A DNA stretch of 64,000 nt, from the NCBI RefSeq assembly GCF_963855985.1, contig NC_087104.1, positions 4,588,001 to 4,652,000 on the forward strand, given 5' to 3'. The position numbers and the translations under genes are program-made. Source of the stretch: Ostrinia nubilalis. Taxonomy: Eukaryota; Arthropoda; Insecta; Lepidoptera; Crambidae. This document shows, in pieces, positions 42,547 through 53,850 of this stretch; the stretch's first letter is position 1, and every line of letters starts with the position of its first letter. The notes under the pieces are model-generated. The model did no database searches. It was not told the DNA's origin and saw nothing but the letters and a program-made list of their open reading frames with translations.

Positions 42547-44007
42547 ACACTAAACAAATTGAATTACCGATTACTTATTCTGATATCTTATATTTTGGAA
42601 TGAATGTTAATATTCATTTTTCACGGAAAATTGAATTTTGTTAATGATAACACCAAACCTTAACTACGGACAATAAATTACTTCACTATCAATTTTATCG
42701 CTCCACAATTTCATTCCACGCTGCATCAGAATCCCCGAACTATTAAAATAAATTCACATTCTAGCTGTGGTCTGTATTGTATAAAGTAGGTGTCCGTCCC
42801 TTTTGGCACATTTTCAGCACACCTTTTGACTCAGTTTATTTTTTGATTGTTAAGATTAAATAAACCTCCCTACGTTAGATATTGTTCCTGCACTGCTTGC
42901 TTGTTAAATATATTTTTTTCCAATAAAAGTATCACTCGTTGCCGGTATACAAGAAGACTTTTTAAAAGTATTGTTTTCAATTTGTATGATATGAATGAGC
43001 AAATCCGTTTACAATTTGGAATTGAATTCGATTACGGTGTAATATCACTTAAATTCTGATACGATACTTTTCCAACTTTTTTGAAATTGGAATTGGAGAA
43101 TTGAAATTTTGACACTTTGAAAACGGTTTCTGGAATGAATACATCGAACGTTCGCGCGGAGCACAGAAGTGTATATCCATCTTTGTCCGAACCAAAAATA
43201 ACAGCCGCAAACTCGTTAAACAAACTGAAAATCCAATTAATGCCATTCCACCATCAATTGATTGCTTAATGATTGCAAAAACAGAGCTTCTTTGGCTATT
43301 GATTTATCCATAAACTGGCTTCCACCATAGTCCATAACTTTTGGGGCATTACCTTATTTACGGCGTTTATTTGTAGTGTTATTGGCATTTTTCGAGTTGG
43401 AAGAATTATTGTGCCGATCCTTTTGGACTGTTTGTATTTACATTGTAACTATAGTATTGTCCCGCGGAGCTGCACGCGTAGAGCTTTACACACAGATCAC
43501 AGAAACTAAAGGGAGATGTGACAAGGGGGCGGAGCCGGTGTCGCAACAATATGCCCAATAACAGAACACATTGCAGACGTCATAATGTAAACAGTTTACA
43601 TTGTTTGCGTAGTAGGCACTAAAGATTATTCGAACGTTGAGTACTGATACCGCAGTGGATAATGAGCATATATTATTTTGATTACTTTGTGTGTCAATTT
43701 CTAATGCGACACTGAGTTTCGAACTCAGCGCATTAGTTGGCATCTCTCTTGGGATATCTTACTTGGGATAAATAGGTAGGTACAGCAGTGTAAACAGTAA
43801 ATATAAATATATTTCTTGTATACCTCTGAATCGACAATACATTTCGTCATTTACACCGTCTATTCTAATTTTCTGTTTGGGAGAGAATGCCTTTTGTGGC
43901 ATCATTCATTTACTGTGCAATAAAAAATTTGAATAAAATTGTGCTAAGGGATCGGTGATATCATTTCCAAAAATAATTGGCCATTAGTTGTGTATAGGAT
44001 AAGCCTA
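42547..44007. other. No secure gene
   Basis: Frames at 43032-43246 minus and 43486-43743 minus are open but not recognisable. GTAAACAGTTTAC (near 43590) and CTGAGTTTCGAACTCAG (near 43713) are short palindromes. Likely old repeat DNA. Confidence 0.4.
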
Positions 44008-44142
44008 GGCGCAGACCACGATTAACAGTCCATACTGATTAACAGCCCAACCCAACTATCGGCCAACTAATACGAAACCTTCGTTTTCCACAGTGGCCTC
44101 TCGAAGGGCACGCACATCTAAAAGTCGGTGGTCTGCGTCTGG
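44008..44142. mobile_element. TIR MITE (AGGCGCAGACCAC)
   Basis: AGGCGCAGACCACGATTAAC at the left, GTCGGTGGTCTGCGTCT at the right; interior CTGATTAACAGCCCAACCC. Confidence 0.65.
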
Positions 44143-44563
44143 TCTTTTGAGTAAAAATTATTGAAAAGATTTATTAGTCTGTTCCAAAATACTTTCACTT
44201 ATTCTAAGAATTTGTCGAGTTGGGCAGTTCCCTGAAATCAAATTTCGAGAGGCATTTCTAAGTTTATAAGCCCCTTTACTCGAGTACTTAGGTCTAATTA
44301 ATGAACATTTCTTGGGATAAGTACCTACGCCTAAGTAGGTACTTAGGCTTGATTTATAATACTTACCTGACTACGAAGTATTCACTGATCACTTTAAAAA
44401 CTGATTGTAACTTCTAAAACATTAAACACTTGTGGATGGAGTTTACACAGTTGATTGCACATCAAATTGTGCCCCGCCCACTGACTTTAATTAAAATCCG
44501 CATATTACCTACATTCAAAGTCAAAGTCAAAATGTCTTGATTTGCATAGATTATTTAAATAAG
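44143..44563. other. Unremarkable stretch
   Basis: Nothing recognised. Confidence 0.5.
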
Positions 44564-44730
44564 TGGAGGCCACGTACCGGTGGTCTCACACAAGGTGGAC
44601 CGACGACCTCATAAAGGTAGCGGGATGGCGCTGGATGCAGGCCGCTACCAACCGGCCATTGTGGAAATCATTGGGGGTGCCTATGTTCAGCAGTGGACGT
44701 CCTATGGCTGAAATGATAATGATGATTTAA
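44564..44730 (+). mobile_element. RTE LINE 3' end (ATG-tailed)
   Basis: GTGGAGGCCACGTACCGGTG, GGTGGACCGACGACC, GATGCAGGCCGCTACCAACC, ending GCTGAAATGATAATGATGAT. Frame is broken. Confidence 0.8.
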
Positions 44731-46096
44731 AATTAAAATAATACATACAAATTAACAAAGAAATTTTGTTTTATTTTTATTTCATACCTCAATAGTACTT
44801 ATCTACCTATTAACAACTTAATCGCACTCTAGGAAGTTAGTCTTACAAAATTTTCCCTTTACTAGGTATAGTTTTAAAAAGATTTTGCTCATAATTCCAG
44901 TATGCGTTTGACATTGGATAAAAGGTAAATTTTCAGGCGAAACCAAAACTCTACCCCTACTGTAACTATTTCAGGGGTGGCCAACCGGTCGATTTTATTA
45001 GTCCACTCGTTCGCTGTAAAGCAAGAAATGAAAAATACACTGGCCTGCAAAAATAACTACCGACTACGGGGTGTAATGCGTGCAAGGTACTTATTTTGTA
45101 TTTTACCACCTGTATTTACCATGTGACAAGCAAATAAAGAAATAAATAAGTACAAATACACTTCTATTTTTTTTTTCTAAACTATAGAAGTTAGAGATTT
45201 AAAATAAAAAACGTCTTATAACACAATCTTATCAGTTTTCTTTGGGACTATAGTTTTTTTAAGTCCATAATATTTGAAAAGTAAGTATGTCTTGTAAAAA
45301 GATATTGCAATTTTAAAAGTGTGATACCTTATTACTTTTGCAGGTCAGTGTATGCACGTAGAACTGCGCAACGTAGTGTTATGTGCAACTAAAAATATTT
45401 TTTATTTTTGTTTTCCCTCAATAAAAAATATACTAAATCAGTACACCTTTACTTTGTCACTAAACAGTTTATGTTGGTCACCCCTGACATAGTTGGTATT
45501 AACTGCAGTAATAATTTCCGTGCCTCACCTGCACCTCGCCATTTTCCATTTCACCGAAACTGAATAACATTATCTAAATCGTAAAATGTTAGTGCCAAAT
45601 TACGAACTGTCAGCTTTAATATTTGGACTACAGCGGCGTGAAATTGCTGATTTAAAATATGCAAATTTTTGCCCCTAACTTGTTTAAAGTTGTTTTACAT
45701 ATTTTACGCTATTAGTAGAGACTGAGTGGGAATAAACTTACAAGAATTTTGGCTTCCATTTTTATCTAAGGTGCGAAGCGATGCTTTAAAAGCAAAGAAG
45801 TACGGATGACAGTACGACAGCATATCAAGCTTATTAATAAGGCATCTTATGTAAGTATCGTCTTTCGTTAAGTTATCGTCGAACAAGCTCAGGCTGAAAT
45901 TAAAAATCTATTGTAACTCAAATTCACACGGTCAGACAAAAGCTTGTCAATGATAAATACGGATACGTATAATTTTGAATCTCATTATCATGTTTGATTT
46001 AAAACATCTCAAACCGTCCAACCAAATCTATTAAGCGGGATTTTCAATCAAGAAATCCTCCCTTAGAAAATATCAAACTTTAATACACTTTAAAGT
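44731..46096. other. Unremarkable stretch
   Basis: AT-rich DNA with no recognised gene or repeat. Confidence 0.5.
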
Positions 46097-46410
46097 TATG
46101 TAGTTGATTCGTTCGTTCGTTTCAGCCAAATGACGTCCACTGCTGGACAAAGGCCTCCCCCAAGGTTTTCCATAATGAATGGTCTTGCGCTGCCCGCATC
46201 CAGTCTCTTCCCGCGACCATTACAAGATCGTCGGTCCACCTAGTAGGAGGCCACCCCACGCTACGTCTTCCAGCCAGTGATCGCCACTCGAGAACTTTCC
46301 TGCCCCAGTGGCCATCGTCTCTACGAGCTATGTGCCCGGCGTGATCGAATCAGAAATGTGGAGATCCGCAGGAGACTGACATAGCTCGCAAAATTGCTAT
46401 GTAGTTGATT
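46097..46410 (-). mobile_element. RTE insertion with inverted 5' end, 13-bp TSD
   Basis: TATGTAGTTGATT is duplicated exactly at 46097-46109 and 46398-46410. From 46110 the element reads on the minus strand: AACG tail, QQW..FG end, RWTDDLV region, up to about 46338. It then switches abruptly: 46339-46397 is the plus strand of a more 5' part of the same RTE (GTGATCGAATCAGAAATGTG, GGAGATCCGCAGGAGACTGA). This is the structure left by twin priming. Confidence 0.85.
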
Positions 46411-46454
46411 GCTCTTTACCAAAATTCAACTGTTCATTAAGATAGTATAGGTAC

Positions 46455-46625
46455 AGGTAAAATGGTTGACAGCCCGGCTGGCAGGCGTCCAGCCGATTAG
46501 CGGGCGCCATAACATAAGCGCTCACCCGCTCAGCGCTGTCGTATCGCGTTATTGCACGAGATTGGCTCGGCTGGACTTAGGCGGTAGCGGGGGCGGAAGC
46601 TGGAGCGGATTAAGGTACGTTCACA
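46455..46625 (+). promoter_or_regulatory. CpG-rich island with a donor-like site
   Basis: About 160 bp with many CpGs (GATTAGCGGGCGCC, GGTAGCGGGGGCGGAAGC) in otherwise AT-rich DNA. It ends GGATTAAG then GTACGT, a good 5' splice site. It could be a promoter plus first non-coding exon or a conserved element. GGCTGG/CCAGCC also forms a local stem near 46475. It is not a recognised repeat. Confidence 0.3.
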
Positions 46626-46839
46626 TTATTGTAATCCGATTAGTGCTCGCCATAACAGTAGGTCTGAAGGTGTTATAGTAAAAAAACAATGATTTATACA
46701 TAATGATTTTTGTTTTTACTAGTGTATAATTACCCTAACATTGCAAAAAGAAATGCTGTGTATACCTGTAATTGAGGTCATATACGTATCATGTGTTAAA
46801 CCATGTTAAAATGTATGAACTGTATTATGTACGAGTATG

Positions 46840-46885
46840 TGACTTTGTTGGTGTACCTAATAAATAAATAAATAAATAAATAAAA
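46840..46885 (+). repeat. LINE-like tail with (AATA)n
   Basis: GACTTTGTTGGTGTACCTAA then seven AATA units. The same type of end is at 85-121. Confidence 0.5.
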
Positions 46886-47020
46886 TAAGCGAAGTAACAT
46901 GTTTGACTGATACAGAAACATAGAAACTTTGCGTTCAGAGATGATTTGCACTTACTTCTCTCACATTTTGAAAGTTTTATTTTCAAGGCGCTACATCGCG
47001 AGTTGTAGATATTGGATCGT

Positions 47021-47118
47021 ATGTTTCAGCCAAATGACGTCCACAGCTGGTCAAAGGTCTTCCCCAATGATTGTCCTGCGATGCCCACACCCTGGTACTT
47101 CCCACAACCTTCGCGAAT
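47021..47118 (-). mobile_element. Old RTE 3' remnant
   Basis: GTTTCAGCCAAATGACGTCC, AGCTGGTCAAAGGTCTTCCC is the reversed end of the AACG-tailed RTE, with many substitutions. Confidence 0.6.
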
Positions 47119-47389
47119 GAAAAATATTAAAAATAAACAAATTGATTCCGCTCCATCGTATGAATAGCAAAAATAATAATATCAACGTAAATATGGGAAG
47201 CGAACAAAAATACCTCCTATCAATCATTCGCTGAAATAAAAGCCGTAAAATTAGATGAGATTTATTGCCTTGGTTTTATTAGCTCCATTAACCCACAGAG
47301 TAGATGCATGAAAGCTCGCGATCAATATGATGATGATGTAACAAGACAACACGAAGAGAAATAAAATAATGGAAAAAAAATGTTTTCCA

Positions 47390-47600
47390 CACAAGCTTTT
47401 AATGCGCTAAAAAGAATAAAACGAGTTCAAACTCAAAAGGCACGTGTCATTTTATTGCAGAGCTCCTATGGCTACCTTCCAGCTCCATCATCAGATCAGC
47501 TACATGTCATCATAATATTGCATTGCCATCCGACTTACATGCATTTTCATGCATTTCAGCTCAATTGGAAACCGGGAAGTGGGTCAATTTTAAAGAAAAT
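47390..47600. repeat. Dispersed repeat of the 7200 family, reverse
   Basis: AGAGCTCCTATGGCTACCTT, CCAGCTCCATCATCAGATCA, GCATTTCAGCTCAATTGGAA, ACCGGGAAGTGGGTC match in reverse the repeats at 7200-7450 and 8590-8715. Confidence 0.55.
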
Positions 47601-47851
47601 TAGTGGGCCACTGCGCTAATAGGCTCCCGCTTAGTATTTTATCTTGACATAATAATATCGTAAGGGCAAGAAGCTGGTTTTCCGCGGAAGACCTTGTTGT
47701 GGTAGCACCGCGCAAAAAAAACAAAACAGAAAACAAACAATAAATAAGGCAAGTGACAAGTGACAAAAAAGAAAACATTTTTGACATACTTGACATTTCA
47801 CAATCAATTTTCTTAATATTCCTTGAATCACCATCAGACTTTCCTTCTCTT

Positions 47852-47852
<1 letters not shown>

Positions 47853-47883
<31 letters not shown>
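47853..47883. repeat. (ATC)n microsatellite
   Basis: Ten perfect ATC units. The following sequence (CTCACGCTAGCCAGGTGGAT) is not an RTE end, so this is not simply another ATG tail. Confidence 0.85.
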
Positions 47884-48058
47884 AGTCATTTAGTTTTTAC
47901 TCCAATTTGCCAGAGGCAAATGGTCTACACTCCTCACGCTAGCCAGGTGGATTGGGGATACGTGAATGTTCGCATATTTTTCCAATAATAGTCGCTTATG
48001 ACCAATGACTAAAAAAATGGTCATTCTTCTTTACCGGAACCTCACGGCATTCAGTAAA

Positions 48059-48244
48059 TTATTTTTTGTTTTTTAACAAGGCAGATAGGGATTTGTCCGC
48101 AATCGCACCTGGTGTTAAGTGACTGCATGTCACATAACACCTGTCCGTCTGTGGATGCAGTCTAGGATGGTACATAATCTGCCCTGTAGGTAAGTGCTTA
48201 TTCACTCTCGCCTTGAAAAAGCCCGTTATAAATAAATAGACCAA
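48059..48244 (-). mobile_element. LINE 3' remnant
   Basis: Minus strand encodes FFKARVNKHLPTGQIMYHPR, LHPQTDRCYVTCSHLTPG, a conserved translation of a common lepidopteran LINE 3' region. T-rich start near 48060 would be the reversed poly(A). No RT part. Confidence 0.5.
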
Positions 48245-48919
48245 ATTGCTACACGACTACAGGACGATACCATGGCAGTGTCAGTGTTAAGGAGAAGCAA
48301 TGTAAGAAGTTTACCAATGTTAGCCTATTTTTTTTATTACTTTACAGGATTTTGTGTGTGGGCTAAGCAGTCAACAGAGAATAAGTAGGTAGATTGTTTG
48401 TTGCACAATCTCCAAGCTGCAACAAGATCTGTTTTATGCATCCCTCGAGAGTAAAGAAAACAAGCCATGATTAACGGGACTACATAAGGAATAGCGGAAT
48501 TTTCATAGAATCTGTAATAAAATGAACCTTCAGCTTTGACCAATATTTTTTCCTTGATAAATAATATAGATGTTAACTTGTTTTTATTTTATAAAGAATA
48601 TACGAATATTGTCTTCTGATATATGTTTCAGAAGATGTTTTTTGCGCCATCTAGCGATCGGACGCGAGACTGTTTACTTACGTCGTTTTCCACAAAGCAG
48701 TTGGTTTTCTTTCAGCAAGTAAATATTTGTTGCTGTGGGAAACGGGACAGTGAAAAATCATAGAGGTCTAAAATAGCTAAAATAATGGATTTTTAAGAGA
48801 TATTCACATTACTTTTTAATGCATTATAAGTACGGCCATATTCGGTTCACGATAACCCTTTTAGATTTTTTCAGTGCAAAGTACTACTACTACCTACAAC
48901 TATTTCAAGCATATGAGCT
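48245..48919. other. Unremarkable stretch
   Basis: Nothing recognised. Confidence 0.5.
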
Positions 48920-49072
48920 TACGCCCATATTCACAAACGATGCTTGCTTAAAAGTGAATCAGCAAATGGAACGTACAGGTACAGCGTTGAATAGAGCTCT
49001 GTAATTGGTTCGTGTGTCACCCTGTGCGTCCACGCGCACTGTGAGACCTCATGGTAATGTTTATGAATACGG
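48920..49072. mobile_element. GCCCGTATTCACAAAC MITE copy
   Basis: ACGCCCATATTCACAAACGA at the left and TAATGTTTATGAATACGG at the right. It is fused directly to the next MITE. Confidence 0.75.
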
Positions 49073-49190
49073 ATTTCGACATGCGAGCGGATCTAGCCAC
49101 ATGCGGGCTGTTCGTAATACATTATTTCATTAAATTACATATAATAATATATTCGTGCCGAAATCCGTATTACAGGAAAAAGGTTACACG
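49066..49190. mobile_element. MITE related to the 42343 family
   Basis: ACGGATTTCGACATGCG at the left and CCGAAATCCGTATTACAGG, AAAAAGG at the right. The left end is missing where it joins the preceding MITE. Confidence 0.55.
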
Positions 49191-49635
49191 TGTTGTTCAT
49201 TTCATGTTTCAGTAAACAATTCCAGTGTGTGTCTTTAATATTATAGTTACTTGAGCACAAAGTAGGTCCATATGTAGAGTAAATCTAGTACGAAACGTTG
49301 TGTTGAGCTTACAAAAACAACCTACCTACGAAACAAGTACTTATGTGTCAAAAAACACTAATTCGAATTGCCCCTAAGAGTAGTTTAAATAGATAAAAAA
49401 TATATAAAAGCCATTATCTCATGTGTCAATAAGTTTTTTACTTGTAATGATTTTTCATTAATATTTTCTACATTATAATTGGATTAATATTAGTACTTAG
49501 TACTAGTATTATGTTATCTGTGATATTAGTCAGTCAGTAACAGTAATTATATTTTTTCACGACTCAGCCTAGTTATTAATTTGCGAAAATAAAATGTTGA
49601 TTTTATTATTAATAAAAGCACTTGTAAAATTTATA
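49191..49635. other. Unremarkable stretch
   Basis: Nothing recognised. Confidence 0.5.
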
Positions 49636-49637
49636 TA

Positions 49638-50001
49638 CAGGGTGTCCCAAAAAGTAGAGTCAAGCCGAAGCCCAGAGGTAGAGCATCACTAGGGCTATCC
49701 GAAACACCCCCATGTATGTTCCGCGATTTTTTATACTTTTCGAGTTATGTTTGTTTTAAATTTCTGTGCTTAGGCACTTTTTTTGGCTACTGTGGCGCGA
49801 ATAAACAAGGTACATGCCTGATTTTTTTATTATTATCAGATTAATACTAGGCCTATCTGATTCAGAAGTATTTACATACATAACACGAATGTAAACCAAA
49901 AAAGTTAAATTTTTATATGTTGTAAAAAAAATGAAAAAAGCCCTAGTGATGCCTTACTTACGTCTGGGCTTCAGCTTGACACTACTTTTTGGGACATCCT
50001 G
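49638..50001. mobile_element. Mariner-type MITE, TA TSD
   Basis: CAGGGTGTCCCAAAAAGTAG and CTACTTTTTGGGACATCCTG are inverted ends, followed inward by AGCCGAAGCCCAGA/TCTGGGCTTCAGCT. TA at 49636-49637 and 50002-50003. It is inserted at the 5' edge of an RTE remnant. Confidence 0.85.
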
Positions 50002-50003
50002 TA

Positions 50004-50200
50004 TAAAGTCGCAGTGGGTGGGGCACATAGTTTGTAGAGCTGATGGCCGTCGGGGCAGAAAAGTTCCCCACTAGGTGGGCTGACGATCTGGTGAAGGTCG
50101 CTGGAAGAACCTGGATGCGTTCAGCGCAGGACCGGTCGTTATGAAAATCACTGCTTTGTCCAGCAGTGGACGTCATTTGACTGAAACGAACAAAGTAAAA
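50004..50200 (+). mobile_element. RTE remnant (AACG family)
   Basis: GTCGCAGTGGGTGGGGCACA, TGATGGCCGTCGGGGCAG and GTCCAGCAGTGGACGTCATT T, then CTGAAACGAAC. Contains stops and deletions. Confidence 0.75.
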
Positions 50201-50614
50201 GCACGGAAGTGTTACCTAAACTCATTTTATTTCTAGACCACGAAGCGATGTAATAATGTTGAGTGGTAATGAGAATTTAATTTCTACATACTAGTTTGAA
50301 TTCCCGAAATTTTGAGGGTTTTGAAACTCAATTATAAGTTAAAAGGTTGGATAGTCTAGCTAGGTAAATAAAATGAGTAAACAAAAAGTTTTAACTTGTC
50401 TGGGGGAAGTCTGGTTTTTCCAAATTTTAGATTGCTTTTATTTAGCTTAGAAGGATTTTTTGATATTTTGAGTTATTTAATATAATTAACTTTCATTTTA
50501 GTTTGTTAATAATTATTGGTGTCTCGTGTTGTGTGTTATTTGGTATGTTTTTCTTTAGTGTAGGTAGTTCTTGAATAAAAAACTATACAAATTGATTTCA
50601 TTATAATATACTTA
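50201..50614. other. Unremarkable stretch
   Basis: Nothing recognised. Confidence 0.5.
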
Positions 50615-50790
50615 CTAGCTTTTGCCCACTGCTTCGCCCGCGTGAAACATACAAACTTCCAACCCCCGTTTTACCTACCCCTATGGGTGGAATTTCGTAA
50701 AATCCGTTCTTATGATGTCTACACCCTATAAAGAATACAGAGTTTCTGAAATTTCGTGATATAAATAAGTGAGTGGTATTTCTCGTTCAT
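50615..50790 (-). mobile_element. Helitron, reverse, CTAG end intact
   Basis: A then CTAGCTTTTGCCCACTGCTT, CGCCCGCGTGAAA is the reversed 3' end (hairpin side partly decayed). Interior GTGGAATTTCGTAAAATCCG and AAATTTCGTGATATAAATAA match the 18051 family. Confidence 0.7.
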
Positions 50791-51019
50791 TACTTACTCT
50801 ACCTACCTAATACGTATTATTTACGACTTTCAGAAATTGTTACTCATATATTTTACTCGTTTTATCATGGTTTATTACACTTCTACATGAAAAAGTTATT
50901 TTGGGGTGCTGTAATAAATTAACATGTTGAGAAAAAAATTCCCGTATAGGCTTTGTGTCTAAAGTTGAGTACTTACCTTCTATTTACGACTTCGAGACGA
51001 GAAGTTGTTTTGTATTTAA

Positions 51020-51485
51020 GGCGGCAATACACGTGCCAGTAAAACGTAATAGTAGCTTGCATGCTTGTAAGCGATACGTGGATAGGTAAGTGCTGGCGAA
51101 ATGTGGATGGATCCACTAGAATTCAATTTGCTTCATTGTGTCGCTTGTCGATTTTCTTTTTTATGGAAATAGAGCCACTATGTCCAACAAAAAAAAAACG
51201 AATATTGTTGAACACTTACTAGATACAGTGTGCTTAATGAGGTGTGCTCGCTAGCGAGTGCGTCGTAAAATTCTATGAAGATTTTAGTTCTTGAAAGTAG
51301 CCGCTAAGGGCGCTGTACAATCTGTCATACATTTAATGTAATTTTTTACACAGTCGCTAGCGAGCACACCTAACGTAAACTCATGGTAAGTACACAGGTG
51401 TGCCCTAGCAAAGAATGACAGTTGTTGGTGGTACGAGTAAGGAACTGGTATGCAAGTGTACCAGCTACTATGTGTATCGCCGCCC
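51020..51485. mobile_element. TIR element GGCGGCAATACAC
   Basis: GGCGGCAATACACGTGCC at the left and TGTGTATCGCCGCCC at the right, with TAA before and TTA after. Another MITE is nested at 51240-51371. Confidence 0.5.
51240..51371. mobile_element. TIR MITE AGGTGTGCTCGCTAGCGA
   Basis: AGGTGTGCTCGCTAGCGAGT and CAGTCGCTAGCGAGCACACC T are inverted ends; GCTAGC is itself palindromic. 132 bp. Confidence 0.7.
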
Positions 51486-51805
51486 TTATGTTTTCAGCTA
51501 ACGAAAAATGAGTTGTGTGCGTCACTTGACGCTCGTAAACAAACTTATTTGTAACTCTTTTGTACGTGTGCTCCCACAGGCGAGTTCTGTAAACCATACC
51601 AGACAAGTTTCACAAAACATGTCGACGTTGTCTGAAATTTTAGACATTTTCCTATCATAATAATTATATTTATTTAAAACACGACTTGAGGTCAGGCGCG
51701 CTACTAATTATTTTTCTTTCGATGGTAGCTAAGAGTAGGAAAATCATCGCAGGTCCATTGTCCATATCTTCATCGGACAGTAGGGCCTATGCCTGTAGAT
51801 AAACG

Positions 51806-51948
51806 CCCGCATTCACAAACGATGATTTCAAGTGAAGCAGCAAATCGAATGCACAGCGCTGAATATAGCTCTGTGATTGGTTCGTGTGTCACCCTGTGCG
51901 TCCACGCGCACTGTGAGACCTCATAGTAATCTTTGTGAATATGGGTGA
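51806..51948. mobile_element. GCCCGTATTCACAAAC MITE copy
   Basis: ACGCCCGCATTCACAAACGA at the left and TCTTTGTGAATATGGGTG at the right; interior GTTCGTGTGTCACCCTGTGC. Confidence 0.8.
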
Positions 51949-51949
51949 A

Positions 51950-53522
51950 AATAGCACTCGATTCAGATTTTTGATTGATTATGAAGAATTCTTTAATGCA
52001 TGAGATGATTAGGTACCTAAGCGTTTTATCTGGGCTGTATAATACAGCAGTCTATCGGCATTTTCTTGCAAAATAGCATCTATCGCAAATATAATTATGC
52101 CACAGTGCGATGGCATCTACTAAATGGTCAACAGTCTGTAAGCAAACGCCCATTATTTACCGCTAGACTAGTTTCTCCAGGACTATTCATTATCATGGAC
52201 CCAGATAGGCTGATATATGAAGGTATTTGGCTCGATGAACCCTCGGCATAATTATCTTAATTGACTCTTATGTAATTACTTGTCAGAATGAATGCTGCGA
52301 GCATTTGTTACCTTGACATTCATTTGTTATTCCTACCTAAGTTAATAATTTTATGAATTGCAAAGTTGCGTGAGACAAATGAACATCGGGTTGGTAGAAC
52401 GTCACTTGTTTTAACTGGTGAAGTGACAACAGATCGTTTCGATTTTGTTTTTCACCGACTACAAAAAAGGTTCAAAATTCGACAAAACATTTTCTGGCTC
52501 TATTTCATTATTTTTATTGAAATCAATTTGATTTATAATAAGTATACACAGACAGAAGCCACAAGTCTCCGCTAGGTAATGCTGAAAGTTTTGCCAAATA
52601 AAAAAATCAGGTAAGAAATAAATAACCAGAAAACCATATACAAATAAAACTTTATTTATCAAAAGATATGTACAACATTTATTTAAAACAGTACTGAGCA
52701 TAGCCTTATGGAGATTTGAGGTGTCCACCTAAGAAAGACACTCACCGTACAAGAGAAACTTTGATGGATAACTGTTGAAGATTTCCTTAATTATAAACCT
52801 TATGACTAACTGACTAGACTTCAAAATTGTTGGGGTATTTCAGTGTCCCCAAATATTCGGACCATGTTAAGTAAGTAGATAATGGATTATGGACTTTGAG
52901 ATAGTAGATAACAAAGTATGTAAGTATTTGCTAGTAACTACATAAATGGAAACGAGAGATATGGATGCAATTAATTTGTTACGCGGTCATGAAAACGAGT
53001 AGCATAGTATAATTACGAAGCTACTTATATAGATTCTATCTGTAAAACAATGTCGCATTACTTAATAGGTACTAAGTAGTAGGTTCGGTAAGGTTAAAAT
53101 TAACAAAAATAGTTAATTTTCCTATTTAATTAAATGTTTAATACATTTCATACTTCCTCCAATTACTAATTAATTCATTGAAAAATAATAGACAATTAAA
53201 AAAATATAAATTACTACAATAAAGAATGAAACAATACTTGAAAAAAATATTAATTTAGGCAAATTAATCAAAGAGAACATTTATATAGACTCCCATTAAG
53301 ACGAATCCAATAAAATTCGTTTCGTTTAGAAAATTGCCCAGTGTCCATGATAAGTTATTGATTTTAGAGTAATTATTATGAACGGGATTGCTACCATGTA
53401 CCTTGTTTACGAGCCTCCGTTAAATAAGGTACATTAGCAATACTGTTAATAATAAATTACTGTAACGTTAGTGTCCATGAAAGTTTATTAAAACAATATA
53501 GGTACTTATTGATTTATTCTAA
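51950..53522. other. Long stretch without features
   Basis: Several 60-90 codon frames (52066, 52366, 52459 minus) show no recognisable homology. AT-rich and non-coding in appearance. Confidence 0.5.
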
Positions 53523-53850
53523 TGTCGGTTGCGAGATCGAATCATAAATGAGGAGATCCGTAAACGAACTAAAGTCGCTGACATAGCCCGACGGATTAGC
53601 AAGCTGAAGTGGCAATGGGCAGGGCACATAGTACGCAGAACTGACGGCCGATGGGGCAGCAAGGTTCTGGAATGGAGGCCGAGTACCGGAAAACGCAGCG
53701 TGGGACATCCACCTACAAGGTGGACCGACGACATCGTAAAGGTAGCAGGGAAGCGCTGGACGCAGGCCGCTACCAATCGATCAATGTGGAAAGCATTAGG
53801 GGAGGCCTATGTTCAGCAGTGGACGTCCTATGGCTGAAATGATGATTTTT
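53523..53850 (+). mobile_element. RTE C-terminal fragment, open frame
   Basis: The plus frame 53529-53837 (102 codons) reads MRDRIINEEIRKRTKVADIA, RRISKLKWQWAGHIVRRTDG, RWTDDIVKVAGKRWTQAATN and ends LGEAYVQQWTSYG. This is the longest intact copy of the ATG-tailed subfamily C-terminus here. It is followed by GAAATGATGA and a T run. Confidence 0.9.

Noticed and set aside
47853..47883. RTE tail
   Set aside because: The (ATC)n lacks the RTE C-terminal sequence on either side.
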